Positions 1-7,156 of a stretch of 10,610 nt of DNA are shown here, piece by piece. The stretch's first letter is position 1. Each line of letters begins with the position of its first letter. The stretch is from SFDP01 sp051653625 (GTDB lineage Bacteria > Bacillota > Clostridia > Lachnospirales > Lachnospiraceae). Location: assembly GCA_051653625.1 (NCBI GenBank), contig JBOFWM010000070.1:1-10610 (forward strand). Direction: 5' to 3'. The position numbers and the translations under genes were made by a program. The notes beneath the pieces were generated by a model. That model worked only from the letters and a program-made list of their open reading frames with translations. It did not search any database and was not told the DNA's origin.

Positions 1-18
1 ATTAGTATCTAAATCCAT
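1..18 (-). CDS. tnpA: Probable IS200/IS605-family transposase TnpA, first six codons only
   Basis: Only the N-terminus (M-D-L-D-T-N) is inside the window; the gene continues past the left edge. From memory, TnpA Y1-transposases of this group in Bacillota often begin with M-(D/E)-L-D-T-N-N-H-S. The start is supported by a GAGGA ribosome binding site 6 nt upstream (25-29, read on the minus strand) and by a promoter at 55-83. A subterminal hairpin at 94-117 sits where the left end of such an element would be. TnpA would be the single-strand transposase using a catalytic tyrosine. Six codons cannot prove the family, so the call rests on the combination of start, promoter and hairpin. Any other small gene starting with these residues remains possible. 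Confidence 0.5.
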
Positions 19-54
19 CGTAATTCCTCGCTTCTATCATTTACTACTGATTAT

Positions 55-83
55 ATTTTACTACGCTTGTTGACTATCGTCAA
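55..83 (-). promoter_or_regulatory. Sigma-A type promoter for the putative tnpA
   Basis: On the minus strand, TTGACG (83-78) and TAAAAT (60-55) are separated by 17 bp. The -35 lies in a small inverted repeat, TTGAC-N4-GTCAA (70-83). The start codon follows 36 nt after the -10. Confidence 0.5.
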
Positions 84-93
84 GTGCTATCCA

Positions 94-117
94 TCTCCCA
101 CTTTAGAAGATGGGAGA
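94..117. repeat. Subterminal hairpin of the putative IS left end
   Basis: TCTCCCA (94-100) and TGGGAGA (111-117) form a perfect 7-bp stem with a 10-nt loop. GC-rich short hairpins with a TGGGAG arm are common at the ends of IS200/IS605 elements. No U-tract follows on either strand, which argues against a terminator. Confidence 0.6.
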
Positions 118-136
118 ATTTCGCACATTTAGGTTA

Positions 137-157
137 AAAATATGATTCTCATATTTT
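137..157. promoter_or_regulatory. Perfect 9-3-9 inverted repeat upstream of azoR, candidate operator
   Basis: AAAATATGA (137-145) and TCATATTTT (149-157) are exact reverse complements around a TTC spacer. The repeat ends 13 bp before a TATAAT (171-176) that could be the -10 of the downstream gene, so a bound protein would cover the -35 region. The core ATGAttcTCAT is modestly similar to Fur/PerR-type boxes; the outer arms match poorly. The regulator is therefore not identified. Confidence 0.45.
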
Positions 158-170
158 GTATTACACTCCT

Positions 171-176
171 TATAAT
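171..176 (+). promoter_or_regulatory. Candidate -10 element of the azoR promoter
   Basis: TATAAT lies 38 nt before the ATG at 214. No good -35 is visible at the right distance (CTCATA at 148-153 with 17 bp), so the promoter is either weak or dependent on an activator. Confidence 0.35.
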
Positions 177-213
177 TGGTCATACTATTTCTATAAAAAG
201 GAGAATTATAAGT

Positions 214-855
214 ATGAAAAAATTGTTATATATTACTGCAAATTCTAAAGATGAACAAGAATCTTCCTCAAAAACAATTGGCCGTAGGTTGGTAAATGCT
301 ATCTTACAAAAGAATCAAGATCTAGAACTTCAAGAATTAGATTTATACAAAGAACATATTCCACGATTAAAAAGTAATTATTTTAATGGACGTAATTCAC
401 TTGTAAATTCAGACGAACAATGCAACTTAAGTATTGAAGAACAACAAGAAATTCAAAAAATAGAAGGTCTCTGTAATCAATTTATCGAAGCGGATATCTA
501 TGTACTCGCTGCTCCAATGTGGAGTTTATCTTTTCCAGCTCCTGTAAAAGAATATATTGATTGCATTGTACAAACTGGAAAAACAATAGAATTTGAAAGT
601 TATAAACCATACGGATTATTAGGGGATAAACATCGTATTTTTATCTATGTACAATCTTCCGGAGGAAAAATCCCTTGGATTTTACGTTCCGCCTTTAATA
701 AAGGATTAAATTACGTCCATGAGATTGTCCGATTTATGGGGGTTGATATTTTTGAAGAACTACTAGTTGACGGAACAGGAATTACAAAAATCGAGCAACG
801 AGATGCAATTGAATCTGCTACAAAAAAAATAGAAAGTATCGTAAATAAATTATAA
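214..855 (+). CDS. azoR: FMN-dependent NAD(P)H azoreductase / quinone reductase, flavodoxin fold
   Basis: A 213-residue cytosolic protein of the AzoR/NAD(P)H-quinone reductase family, which uses FMN and reduced nicotinamide cofactors for two-electron reduction of quinones and azo compounds. The N-terminal strand MKKLLYITAN leads into a Ser-rich phosphate-binding region (about residues 10-22). The family signature PMWSLSFPAPVKEYID lies at 101-116 and is followed by TGKTIEF (121-127). SSGG at 148-151 fits the flavin contact loop. The start at 214 is chosen because AAGGAG (198-203) lies 10 nt upstream and the protein then begins at the first beta strand; an in-frame ATG at 142 would add 24 unrelated hydrophobic residues. 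The gene stands alone, next to the IS end, and converges on the diguanylate cyclase gene. The physiological substrate cannot be read from the sequence. Confidence 0.85.
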   Translation: MKKLLYITANSKDEQESSSKTIGRRLVNAILQKNQDLELQELDLYKEHIPRLKSNYFNGRNSLVNSDEQCNLSIEEQQEIQKIEGLCNQFIEADIYVLAAPMWSLSFPAPVKEYIDCIVQTGKTIEFESYKPYGLLGDKHRIFIYVQSSGGKIPWILRSAFNKGLNYVHEIVRFMGVDIFEELLVDGTGITKIEQRDAIESATKKIESIVNKL

Positions 856-912
856 AGTATCTAGGAATAAGTCAAAGTTCAAAATGCAACGACTTATTTC
901 TAGATACTTTTT
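854..912. terminator. Long hairpin between azoR and the diguanylate cyclase gene, likely bidirectional terminator
   Basis: Arms 854-873 and 891-910 pair over 20 positions, with one G-T pair, around a 17-nt loop. The 5' arm starts inside the azoR stop codon. T908-T912 gives a short U-tract for the plus strand. On the minus strand the stem is followed by TTTATAATTT, so it may also end the diguanylate cyclase transcript. Confidence 0.75.
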
Positions 913-922
913 AGTATCCCTT

Positions 923-2188
923 TCACGAACCAATGACAAACGTATTTTTTCCTAACTTCTTTGCATGATACATTGCATCATCTGCAATCTTCACAAATTG
1001 TTCTAAATGCTCACCTTTTTTTGGTATATTACTATATGCACCAAGTGAAATTGTTACAGTTGAAGTATCCCCATTTTTATGTTCCACTTTCTTCTCTGCA
1101 ATAGACATACAAATATTTTGGCAAAACATTTCAATATTCTCAGGATTTTCTAAAACTATTATAAACTCTTCCCCTCCATATCTTGCAACAAACCCACTTC
1201 CTTCAGATAAAAACTCTTGCATGACTGATGTTACTAATTGCAAAACAAAATCACCTTCTTGATGACCATATTTATCATTAAATAATTTGAAGTCGTCTAT
1301 ATCACCAATAATAATTCCCACTGTTGTTTTTTGCTTTATCGCATCATTAAATATTTTATTCCCTTCACGGTCAAAATATCTTCTATTATACACATTCGTA
1401 AGCTGATCTTTATAAGCTAGTACATTCATTTTTTTACGATATACAAGATACAAATACAAATAAATGCAACTTGTAAATAAAGTTGGTATCATTATTAGTG
1501 TAACCAATGTAAAAAAAATAGAATTACGATATTCAAAAAAAGATTCCGAAAACATATCCACACCAAGAAGACCTATGTAATCCCCTTCTGTTGTATAAAT
1601 TGGTGCCACACCTGTTATTCCTATTCCCCACTCGCTTTCAGAAAGGAAATAATTTGTTTCTCTTTTTTCAAGATTTTCTTTGAATTCTCCATTAATTGTT
1701 GTATACCTATTTTTATCTTTATAATAATCCCCTATTTCTTCTACTTTGTTCTTTTGTTCAAAATCCACTATAACATCTAGCAACCAAATATAATCAAGTT
1801 TTGTTCCTATAGGAACATTATAAAAATCAACATCATATTCATCTACTTCATATTTTTCCTGATCCTCTTTTATGTTTCGAATAATATATACATATTTTAT
1901 CGATTCTTGATACTCTAAAAGATGAAATGCTTTTTCCAATTCTTGATTCAGTGGATGTTCTCTAAGCTCGTCAAATGTAATATATTCCAATTCTTTTAAA
2001 TCTTCATTTGTAATATGAATCGTTTTTACAGCAAGTGCAGCAAGATTTAATGCATTTTCCCCCAATGTATTATATTGATAATTTGTAATATAACGGTACT
2101 GAAAATATATTATAGTAATTCCAAAAAACAAATATATCAAAATAATTGCTAATAAAAATCGATGTTTCCGAAATGATTTCTTTTTCAT
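923..2188 (-). CDS. Membrane diguanylate cyclase with extracellular Cache-like sensor and GGDEF domain
   Basis: A 421-residue inner-membrane sensor enzyme predicted to make cyclic di-GMP from two GTP. A basic N-terminus leads to a first membrane helix (about 11-30) and an extracellular region (31-222). The latter includes a Cache-type strand pattern around VAPIYTTEGDYIGLLGVDM (194-212). A second helix (about 223-250) precedes the GGDEF domain (258-421). That domain has DxLT-like YKDQLTNVYNRR (259-270), metal-binding D296 in GDIDDFK, and an intact GGEEF (338-342), so it should be catalytically active. The allosteric inhibitory RxxD motif is absent: the matching residues are EGSG (329-332). The start has AGAGGT 6 nt upstream (2195-2200). 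No clear promoter is visible in the AT-rich gap to glyA. The ligand of the sensor is unknown. Confidence 0.92.
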   Translation of the reverse strand: MKKKSFRKHRFLLAIILIYLFFGITIIYFQYRYITNYQYNTLGENALNLAALAVKTIHITNEDLKELEYITFDELREHPLNQELEKAFHLLEYQESIKYVYIIRNIKEDQEKYEVDEYDVDFYNVPIGTKLDYIWLLDVIVDFEQKNKVEEIGDYYKDKNRYTTINGEFKENLEKRETNYFLSESEWGIGITGVAPIYTTEGDYIGLLGVDMFSESFFEYRNSIFFTLVTLIMIPTLFTSCIYLYLYLVYRKKMNVLAYKDQLTNVYNRRYFDREGNKIFNDAIKQKTTVGIIIGDIDDFKLFNDKYGHQEGDFVLQLVTSVMQEFLSEGSGFVARYGGEEFIIVLENPENIEMFCQNICMSIAEKKVEHKNGDTSTVTISLGAYSNIPKKGEHLEQFVKIADDAMYHAKKLGKNTFVIGS

Positions 2189-2320
2189 ACTGTTACCTCT
2201 TATATTTTATACATTTTTAACTTTCTAATCTTTTATCTTAGTAACAATAAAACTAATTTTTATATTTATATATATATTACATGACTTCTCGATATTTGTC
2301 TATTTATTCTGTATAAAAAT

Positions 2321-2355
2321 AAAAGTGATTGACACATTAAATGTCCATCACTTTT
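2321..2355 (-). terminator. Intrinsic terminator of glyA
   Basis: GTGATTGACA (2325-2334) and TGTCCATCAC (2342-2351) pair with one mismatch around a 7-nt loop, and the flanking A and T runs extend the stem. On the minus strand it is followed by TTTTATTTTT. It lies 10 nt after the glyA stop codon and separates glyA from the diguanylate cyclase gene. Confidence 0.85.
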
Positions 2356-2365
2356 TAATTTACTA

Positions 2366-3598
2366 CTATATTAAAGGATATTTTTTTGTTAAAGAATCTA
2401 CGATTGCTTTTGCTCCTGCAACATCTTCTTCCTTTACAACTTTTGCAATCGCAAGGGCAATTTGATCCATATCTTCTGTATTCATCCCTCTTGAGGTAAC
2501 AGCTGGTGTACCTAATCGAATTCCACTTGTTACAAATGGTGATTTTGGATCATTTGGAATGGTATTTTTATTTGCTGTAATATGAGCTTCATCCATTAAT
2601 TTTTCAACCGCTTTTCCTGTCAAATCAAAAGGTGTTAAGTCCATTAACATAAGATGATTATCTGTACCACCAGAAACAATAGAAATACCTCGTTCTATTA
2701 ATCCTTTTGCAAGCGCATTTGCATTGTCCACTACTGCTTGTTGATATGTTTTAAATTCATCTGTTAATGCTTCTTTAAAACATACTGCTTTTGCTGCAAT
2801 TACATGCATAAGAGGTCCGCCTTGAATTCCTGGGAAAATTGCTTTATTAAAATTATATTTGTCTGCCATTTCTTGGCTTGCTAAAATAAGTCCACCTCTT
2901 GGTCCACGTAATGTTTTATGAGTTGTACTTGTCACAACATCTGCGTATGGAATAGGGCTTTGATGTAATCCTGCTGCTACTAATCCTGCAATATGCGCCA
3001 TATCAACCATTAAGATTGCTCCTACTTCGTCTGCAACCTCTCTAAATTTTTTGAAATCAATTGCTCTCGCATATGCCGAAGCACCTGCAATAATCATTTT
3101 AGGTTTTGATTCTAAAGCAATTTCTCTTAATTGTTCATAATCAATAAATCCTTCATCATTTACACCATAAGGTACAATTTTGAAATATTTCCCTGACATA
3201 TTTACTGGGCTTCCATGTGTTAAATGTCCACCATGTGCTAAATTCATACCCATTACAGTATCTCCTGGTTCAAGGCAAGCAAATTGTACCGCCATGTTTG
3301 CTTGTGCTCCAGAATGTGGTTGTACATTTGCATATTCACATTGAAATAATTCTTTTGCACGTTCAATCGCTAATGTTTCAACTTCGTCTACACATTCACA
3401 TCCACCATAATATCTTTTCCCTGGATATCCTTCTGCATATTTATTAGTTAAAGGGCTTCCCATTGCAGACATTACTGCTTTACTTACCCAATTTTCCGAT
3501 GCAATTAATTCTATATGACTATTTTGTCTCTCTTGTTCTTTTACAATTAAATCTGCTATTTCTGGATCGATTGCTTTTACTTCTTCTAATAAATACAT
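2366..3598 (-). CDS. glyA: Serine hydroxymethyltransferase
   Basis: A cytosolic PLP enzyme that interconverts serine plus tetrahydrofolate with glycine plus 5,10-methylene-tetrahydrofolate, the main source of one-carbon units. The 410 residues match the usual bacterial length. Visible hallmarks are HIELIASEN (28-36), NKYAEGYPGKRYYGG (52-66), VDMAHIAGL (198-206, with PLP-contacting D199 and H202), and the PLP lysine K228 in TSTTHKTLRGPRGG. The substrate carboxylate-binding arginine R361 lies in SGIRLGTP. The start is set by GAGGTG (3605-3610) with a 6-nt spacer. A promoter at 3634-3661 and a terminator at 2321-2355 suggest a monocistronic unit. Nothing is missing or odd. Confidence 0.98.
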   Translation of the reverse strand: MYLLEEVKAIDPEIADLIVKEQERQNSHIELIASENWVSKAVMSAMGSPLTNKYAEGYPGKRYYGGCECVDEVETLAIERAKELFQCEYANVQPHSGAQANMAVQFACLEPGDTVMGMNLAHGGHLTHGSPVNMSGKYFKIVPYGVNDEGFIDYEQLREIALESKPKMIIAGASAYARAIDFKKFREVADEVGAILMVDMAHIAGLVAAGLHQSPIPYADVVTSTTHKTLRGPRGGLILASQEMADKYNFNKAIFPGIQGGPLMHVIAAKAVCFKEALTDEFKTYQQAVVDNANALAKGLIERGISIVSGGTDNHLMLMDLTPFDLTGKAVEKLMDEAHITANKNTIPNDPKSPFVTSGIRLGTPAVTSRGMNTEDMDQIALAIAKVVKEEDVAGAKAIVDSLTKKYPLI

Positions 3599-3633
3599 TT
3601 CTTACACCTCAACCTTTCTTCCTTTATCACTTT

Positions 3634-3661
3634 ACTATAGCATAATTTCTGTAAAAATCAA
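3634..3661 (-). promoter_or_regulatory. glyA promoter
   Basis: On the minus strand, TTGATT (3661-3656), a 16-bp spacer and TATAGT (3639-3634), with TGC just before the -10 giving an extended -10 form. It starts directly after the glycosyltransferase stop codon, so glyA can be expressed apart from the upstream operon. Confidence 0.65.
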
Positions 3662-3666
3662 CTATC

Positions 3667-4713
3667 TTAATTAAACTTGAATAAACGTCGTGTAAGTTTA
3701 TAGCCTTCCACAGAGATTTTTCTACCACCTTTTCCAGGTAAATTAGTTGAACTACCTAATACTCCAAATCGCAATCTAAAATAAATTCCATGGTCTTTCT
3801 TTTTAATTTCTTCCCATAATTCTCTCTTTTTTTGTAGGTTTTCTATTGTTCCTGATCGAATCAACATAATGGAAGAAATTGTTGTTATAATATCTAAATA
3901 ATTTAACATATAATGCTTTAGTTTTCGATTTCCTTTTAATAATGCTTTATTATCTACTAGATAATTTAACATAATTCGATTTACTTTTAATTGTTGATCT
4001 ATTCTAGAAATCATAACTGCCTCATTTACGGACTGATCTTCTCTTCCAATATAATAACGATAAAAATTAACATCCATGTAATACATGTTTTTTACATATG
4101 GAAGTGGTTCAAATACAAAAATATTATCTACATAAAAAGTATGCTCTGGAAGCTTTAATCCGCACTCCTTTAAAAGTGCTGTTCTAAAAATAACAGAATG
4201 CATTAATATATATTGACCAACTCTAAAAAATCGAACATCATCCCATGTAAACATTGTATCTTGTGGTATTGCATGTTTATAACGCATTACCTTATTTTTT
4301 TTAGCTCCAACCTTCTCATAGACAAAGTTACTAATGAGCATATCTAAAACTTCATTTCCACCAATTATTTCTCTTAATTTATCAAGGATTTGTAAATATG
4401 CACTTTCTTGTACCCAATCATCACTATCTACAACTTTATAAAAAAGTCCTGTTGCATGTTCTAAACCACTATTTACAGCAGATCCATGTCCACCATTTTC
4501 TTTATTGATCATTTTTATAATTGTTGGATATTCGTTGGCGTATCGTTCTCCAATTTCTTTGGTGTTATCTTTTGAGCCATCGTTAACAATAATAATTTCA
4601 ACATCTTCTCCCCCCACTAATAAGGATTCAATGCACTTTTCCATATAATTCTCTGAATTATAACATGGGATTGCAATCGATAATAACTTCATAATAAAAA
4701 CCAAACCTTTCAT
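3667..4713 (-). CDS. Family 2 (GT-A fold) glycosyltransferase
   Basis: A 348-residue enzyme predicted to transfer a sugar from a nucleotide-sugar donor. The GT-A domain is clear at about 10-120: LSIAIPCYNSENYMEKCIESL (11-31), nucleotide-binding VNDGSKDNT (43-51), GGHGSAVNSGLEHATG (74-89) and the metal-binding DSD (96-98). The remaining 230 residues lack strong membrane segments, which suggests a cytosolic or membrane-surface enzyme. The C-terminus is basic. Its ATG is 2 nt after the stop of the SfsA-MutY gene, so translation is probably coupled. A second ATG at 4692 would give a product starting MKLLSIAIPCYN, the more usual start for this family. It has only a distant AAAGG, 13 nt upstream, so the true start is uncertain. 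The sugar and acceptor cannot be read. Confidence 0.9.
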   Translation of the reverse strand: MKGLVFIMKLLSIAIPCYNSENYMEKCIESLLVGGEDVEIIIVNDGSKDNTKEIGERYANEYPTIIKMINKENGGHGSAVNSGLEHATGLFYKVVDSDDWVQESAYLQILDKLREIIGGNEVLDMLISNFVYEKVGAKKNKVMRYKHAIPQDTMFTWDDVRFFRVGQYILMHSVIFRTALLKECGLKLPEHTFYVDNIFVFEPLPYVKNMYYMDVNFYRYYIGREDQSVNEAVMISRIDQQLKVNRIMLNYLVDNKALLKGNRKLKHYMLNYLDIITTISSIMLIRSGTIENLQKKRELWEEIKKKDHGIYFRLRFGVLGSSTNLPGKGGRKISVEGYKLTRRLFKFN

Positions 4714-4715
4714 AT

Positions 4716-6491
4716 TTACTCAATAAATTTTTTGTTACCTTGTGTTATCTTAACATATTTTGCATAATTAGCAAAGGCAGTAGGAAGAGGATATTTATTT
4801 TCTACTTCTTCAATTTGCGAAAAAATAAAATTTTCCTTTATTAACTCTTCCTTCTTTTGTGATAATTCGTCTACTTTTACTAAATATCCAATCATACGCC
4901 ATTCTATGTGAGAAAAAATATGCTTTTCTTCTGAAAGTTTTGAAATATGAATTGGCGAGACCCCTAACTCTTTTAGATAAATCATTACCTCTTCAATTGA
5001 TTGCCATCCATCTAAATTAGGAAACTCATAAAGTCCTGATAGCAAACCTTTTTTGTCTCGTTTTCTAACAAGAATTTTATCTAAATCTTTAATTAAAAGA
5101 ATGGTTCTTTTTTCAATTTTTCGATCTTTCTTTTTTGATTTTTTAGGATACTCTAATTCACACCCTTGTTCATGCGCTTCACATAAAAAAGACAATGGAC
5201 ATTTCTCACAATATGGTCTTCCATTTGGAACGCAAATAGTTGCACCTAATTCCATCATTGCTTGATTAAAATCACCTGGTCGATCATTTGGCATATATTG
5301 TACCAACTGTTCTTCTAACACAGTCTTTACTTTTGTTTTTAAAATATCTTCTTCACTACATTTAATCCTACTAATTACTCGCAAAACATTTCCATCAACA
5401 GCAGGTCTTTTTTCTTGAAAAGCAATGGACGAAATTGCACCCGCAGTATAACTTCCAATACCAGGTAATTCAATTATTTCTTTATAATTTCTAAACATTT
5501 GACCATTATTTTTTTCTACAAGTATTTTTGCCGCCTTTTGTAAATTTTTTGCTCGATTATAATATCCAAGCCCCTCCCATAATTTAAGAAGTTCTTCTTC
5601 ATTAATGTTGGCCAATTCTACAATAGAAGGAAGTCGTTTCATAAATCTCTCATAATATCCCTTAACTGCTTCTACCCTTGTTTGTTGCAACATAATTTCT
5701 GAAATCCATATTCTATAAGGATCTTTATTTTTTCGCCAAGGTAACTCTCTATGACCTAAATCATACCAGTGCAATAAAGGTTCCACAATTTTTTCTAGCG
5801 ACTCATCTACTTGTAATTGAACTTTTACTGGATTATTAATTCGTATTTCATTTTCACGAATAATAGAATCATACGCAACGATTGTAACGCCCTCTTTTTC
5901 TGCTTTTATTAAAGCTTCAGCAAATTTTGGCTGCGTCCTAGTATTAGGCGTAAAATATTTAATATTTGTCATTTGAATGACGAAAAAAAGAATGGCTTGA
6001 TAACCATTTCTTTTTGCATCTATTAATTCTTCTATATGTTTTATTGCTCGCTCTGATGGTGCATCTGGAAAACGTGCTATCCCATCTTCTTCTAAAGTTA
6101 CACCTTTTACTTCTATAAAATATTGTTCTTTATTCGTTTCAACAAATAAGTCAAATCTTGAAGATTTATATGTTACTTCTGACTTAACATTTAAAATATG
6201 CGAAAGAAAAGATCCATTTTCAATAAATTCTTTTACTGCCTTATTAGGTGCAATAGAATCCATATTTATAATTTGATTGCCTTTTTTTACGGCAATTAAA
6301 TCATATCTTGTTTTTCTTTTTTCATTGCCTTCATCTGATAAATATACGGTTACTCCTTCTATTAATAATTCTTTACAACGTCCCGTATTTTTTACATGAA
6401 CTGTTTCTTTTATTCCATTCATATTTACAATTGCAGTAAAGCGATTAATACGCTCTAAAAACTTTGCTTCTATTATTTTATTATATCTCAT
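4716..6491 (-). CDS. mutY: Fusion of SfsA-type nuclease with MutY adenine DNA glycosylase
   Basis: A 591-residue protein joining two whole families. Residues 1-215 are SfsA-like: TGRCKELL (36-43) in the N-terminal OB-like part, then PD-(D/E)xK-type residues D114 (RFDLFV), E127 and K129 (FIEVKG), FPDAPSERAIKHIEEL (141-156) and PNTRTQPKF (182-190). Residues 235-580 are MutY, which removes adenine mispaired with 8-oxoguanine: catalytic E265 (SEIMLQQT), helix-hairpin-helix ELPGIGSYTAG (341-351), catalytic D366 (VDGNVLRV), a 4Fe-4S cluster at C420, C428, C431 and C437, and a NUDIX-like C-terminal domain with the FSH 8-oxoguanine loop (526-528). The first cysteine spacing is 7 residues instead of the 6 found in E. 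coli. One uninterrupted frame spans the join at about 216-235. It is the middle gene of a tight three-gene cluster. MutY function is near certain; the natural substrate of SfsA nucleases is poorly known. Confidence 0.95.
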   Translation of the reverse strand: MRYNKIIEAKFLERINRFTAIVNMNGIKETVHVKNTGRCKELLIEGVTVYLSDEGNEKRKTRYDLIAVKKGNQIINMDSIAPNKAVKEFIENGSFLSHILNVKSEVTYKSSRFDLFVETNKEQYFIEVKGVTLEEDGIARFPDAPSERAIKHIEELIDAKRNGYQAILFFVIQMTNIKYFTPNTRTQPKFAEALIKAEKEGVTIVAYDSIIRENEIRINNPVKVQLQVDESLEKIVEPLLHWYDLGHRELPWRKNKDPYRIWISEIMLQQTRVEAVKGYYERFMKRLPSIVELANINEEELLKLWEGLGYYNRAKNLQKAAKILVEKNNGQMFRNYKEIIELPGIGSYTAGAISSIAFQEKRPAVDGNVLRVISRIKCSEEDILKTKVKTVLEEQLVQYMPNDRPGDFNQAMMELGATICVPNGRPYCEKCPLSFLCEAHEQGCELEYPKKSKKKDRKIEKRTILLIKDLDKILVRKRDKKGLLSGLYEFPNLDGWQSIEEVMIYLKELGVSPIHISKLSEEKHIFSHIEWRMIGYLVKVDELSQKKEELIKENFIFSQIEEVENKYPLPTAFANYAKYVKITQGNKKFIE

Positions 6492-6506
6492 TCGTATTCT
6501 TTCTAT

Positions 6507-7016
6507 CTATCGTAATCGATTACACTCAAATTTTTCTAGCGTCTTTAAACAATGTTTCAATTCTAAAAATTGCTCTTCTAATGTTCCTTCTTTTAATTCT
6601 AAATCTAAAACTGTACTACATATCTGAATAATATCTTGTGTCATGATATGTTCTAATCCCACTAAAATATTTAGTCGCTCTTCATACGTAGATGCATCTA
6701 AAAATTGTTCTACTAAAGGATGTAACTCCGCTTCCTTTTTTTCTTCCCGATTCTGTACTTGTTCTGTCTGAATCTCTGCAACATTTATTAAGCTTTCTAC
6801 TAATTCAAATCGAAATTTTTGAGTTGCATCTGGATATGTTGTTTTATCAAGAACTTCTTCAAACATTTTTTTTGATCTTACAAAAATTTTATACTCTCCA
6901 TAAAGTGCTTGATAAACAACCATTTCTTCTAATGTTTCCGAATCTAGTGCTGTCATTAAAACTTTATATAAATTTCCTTTAAAATGCTTATAAATTTGAT
7001 TATTTATAATGCTCAT
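6507..7016 (-). CDS. DUF1653 domain protein with helical C-terminal extension
   Basis: A 169-residue soluble protein. Residues 8-70 match the DUF1653 pattern: YKHFKGNLYKVL (9-20), the ALDSETLEEMVVYQALYG stretch (23-40), then FVRSKKMFEEVL (45-56). That family is usually a stand-alone domain of about 60-80 residues with no assigned function. Residues 71-169 are predicted to be mostly helical and acidic, with a charged linker (about 81-97) before LHPLVEQFLD (98-107); I recognise no family there. The start follows an AGG 7-8 nt upstream (7024-7028) and a promoter at 7061-7089. It is the first gene of the cluster with SfsA-MutY, 15 bp apart, which hints at a shared role but does not prove it. Confidence 0.85.
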   Translation of the reverse strand: MSIINNQIYKHFKGNLYKVLMTALDSETLEEMVVYQALYGEYKIFVRSKKMFEEVLDKTTYPDATQKFRFELVESLINVAEIQTEQVQNREEKKEAELHPLVEQFLDASTYEERLNILVGLEHIMTQDIIQICSTVLDLELKEGTLEEQFLELKHCLKTLEKFECNRLR

Positions 7017-7060
7017 CTTTATGCCTCATCTTTCTATTTTACCTATAACTTATTCTCCAT

Positions 7061-7089
7061 AGTGTATCACATTTTATATTTCTCGACAA
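7061..7089 (-). promoter_or_regulatory. Promoter of the DUF1653 / SfsA-MutY / glycosyltransferase cluster
   Basis: On the minus strand, TTGTCG (7089-7084), 17 bp and TACACT (7066-7061). The start codon of the first gene is 44 nt downstream of the -10. It lies just after the amt terminator, as expected for a new transcription unit. Confidence 0.55.
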
Positions 7090-7108
7090 TCTACTAGTTT
7101 TTGGTACT

Positions 7109-7135
7109 AAAAAAGCTAGATCAACTTGATCTAGC
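7109..7135 (-). terminator. Intrinsic terminator of amt
   Basis: GCTAGATCAA (7115-7124) and TTGATCTAGC (7126-7135) are perfect inverted repeats, realistically folding with a 5-nt loop. On the minus strand the stem is followed by six T (7114-7109). It lies 21 nt after the amt stop codon. Confidence 0.9.
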
Positions 7136-7156
7136 CTTTTCAATATGATTTACATC

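Larger units (their letters stand above)
1..130 (-). mobile_element. Left end of an IS200/IS605-like insertion sequence (rest off-window)
   Basis: Reading on the minus strand, the segment holds a hairpin, a promoter and a ribosome binding site, then the start of a likely tnpA. This is the order seen at the left end of IS200/IS605 elements, which lack terminal inverted repeats and are recognised through subterminal hairpins. The exact boundary cannot be fixed: it should lie just beyond the hairpin, about 120-140. A TTTAAC (minus strand; plus 133-138) near that point resembles the target of IS605 itself, but this is suggestive only. Confidence 0.45.

Noticed and set aside
142..213. Longer azoR start at 142
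   Set aside because: The added 24 residues do not fit the family, overlap the palindrome and -10 element, and have no ribosome site, whereas AAGGAG precedes the ATG at 214.
370..400. LPXTG sortase signal in the surface protein (region near 9400-9500)
   Set aside because: No LPXTG or close variant occurs before the first C-terminal helix; only EEVPLA motifs are seen. Coordinates given here are residue positions in the protein.
3599..3666. Glycine or folate riboswitch before glyA
   Set aside because: The 68-bp gap is filled by a promoter and ribosome site, leaving a leader too short for either aptamer.
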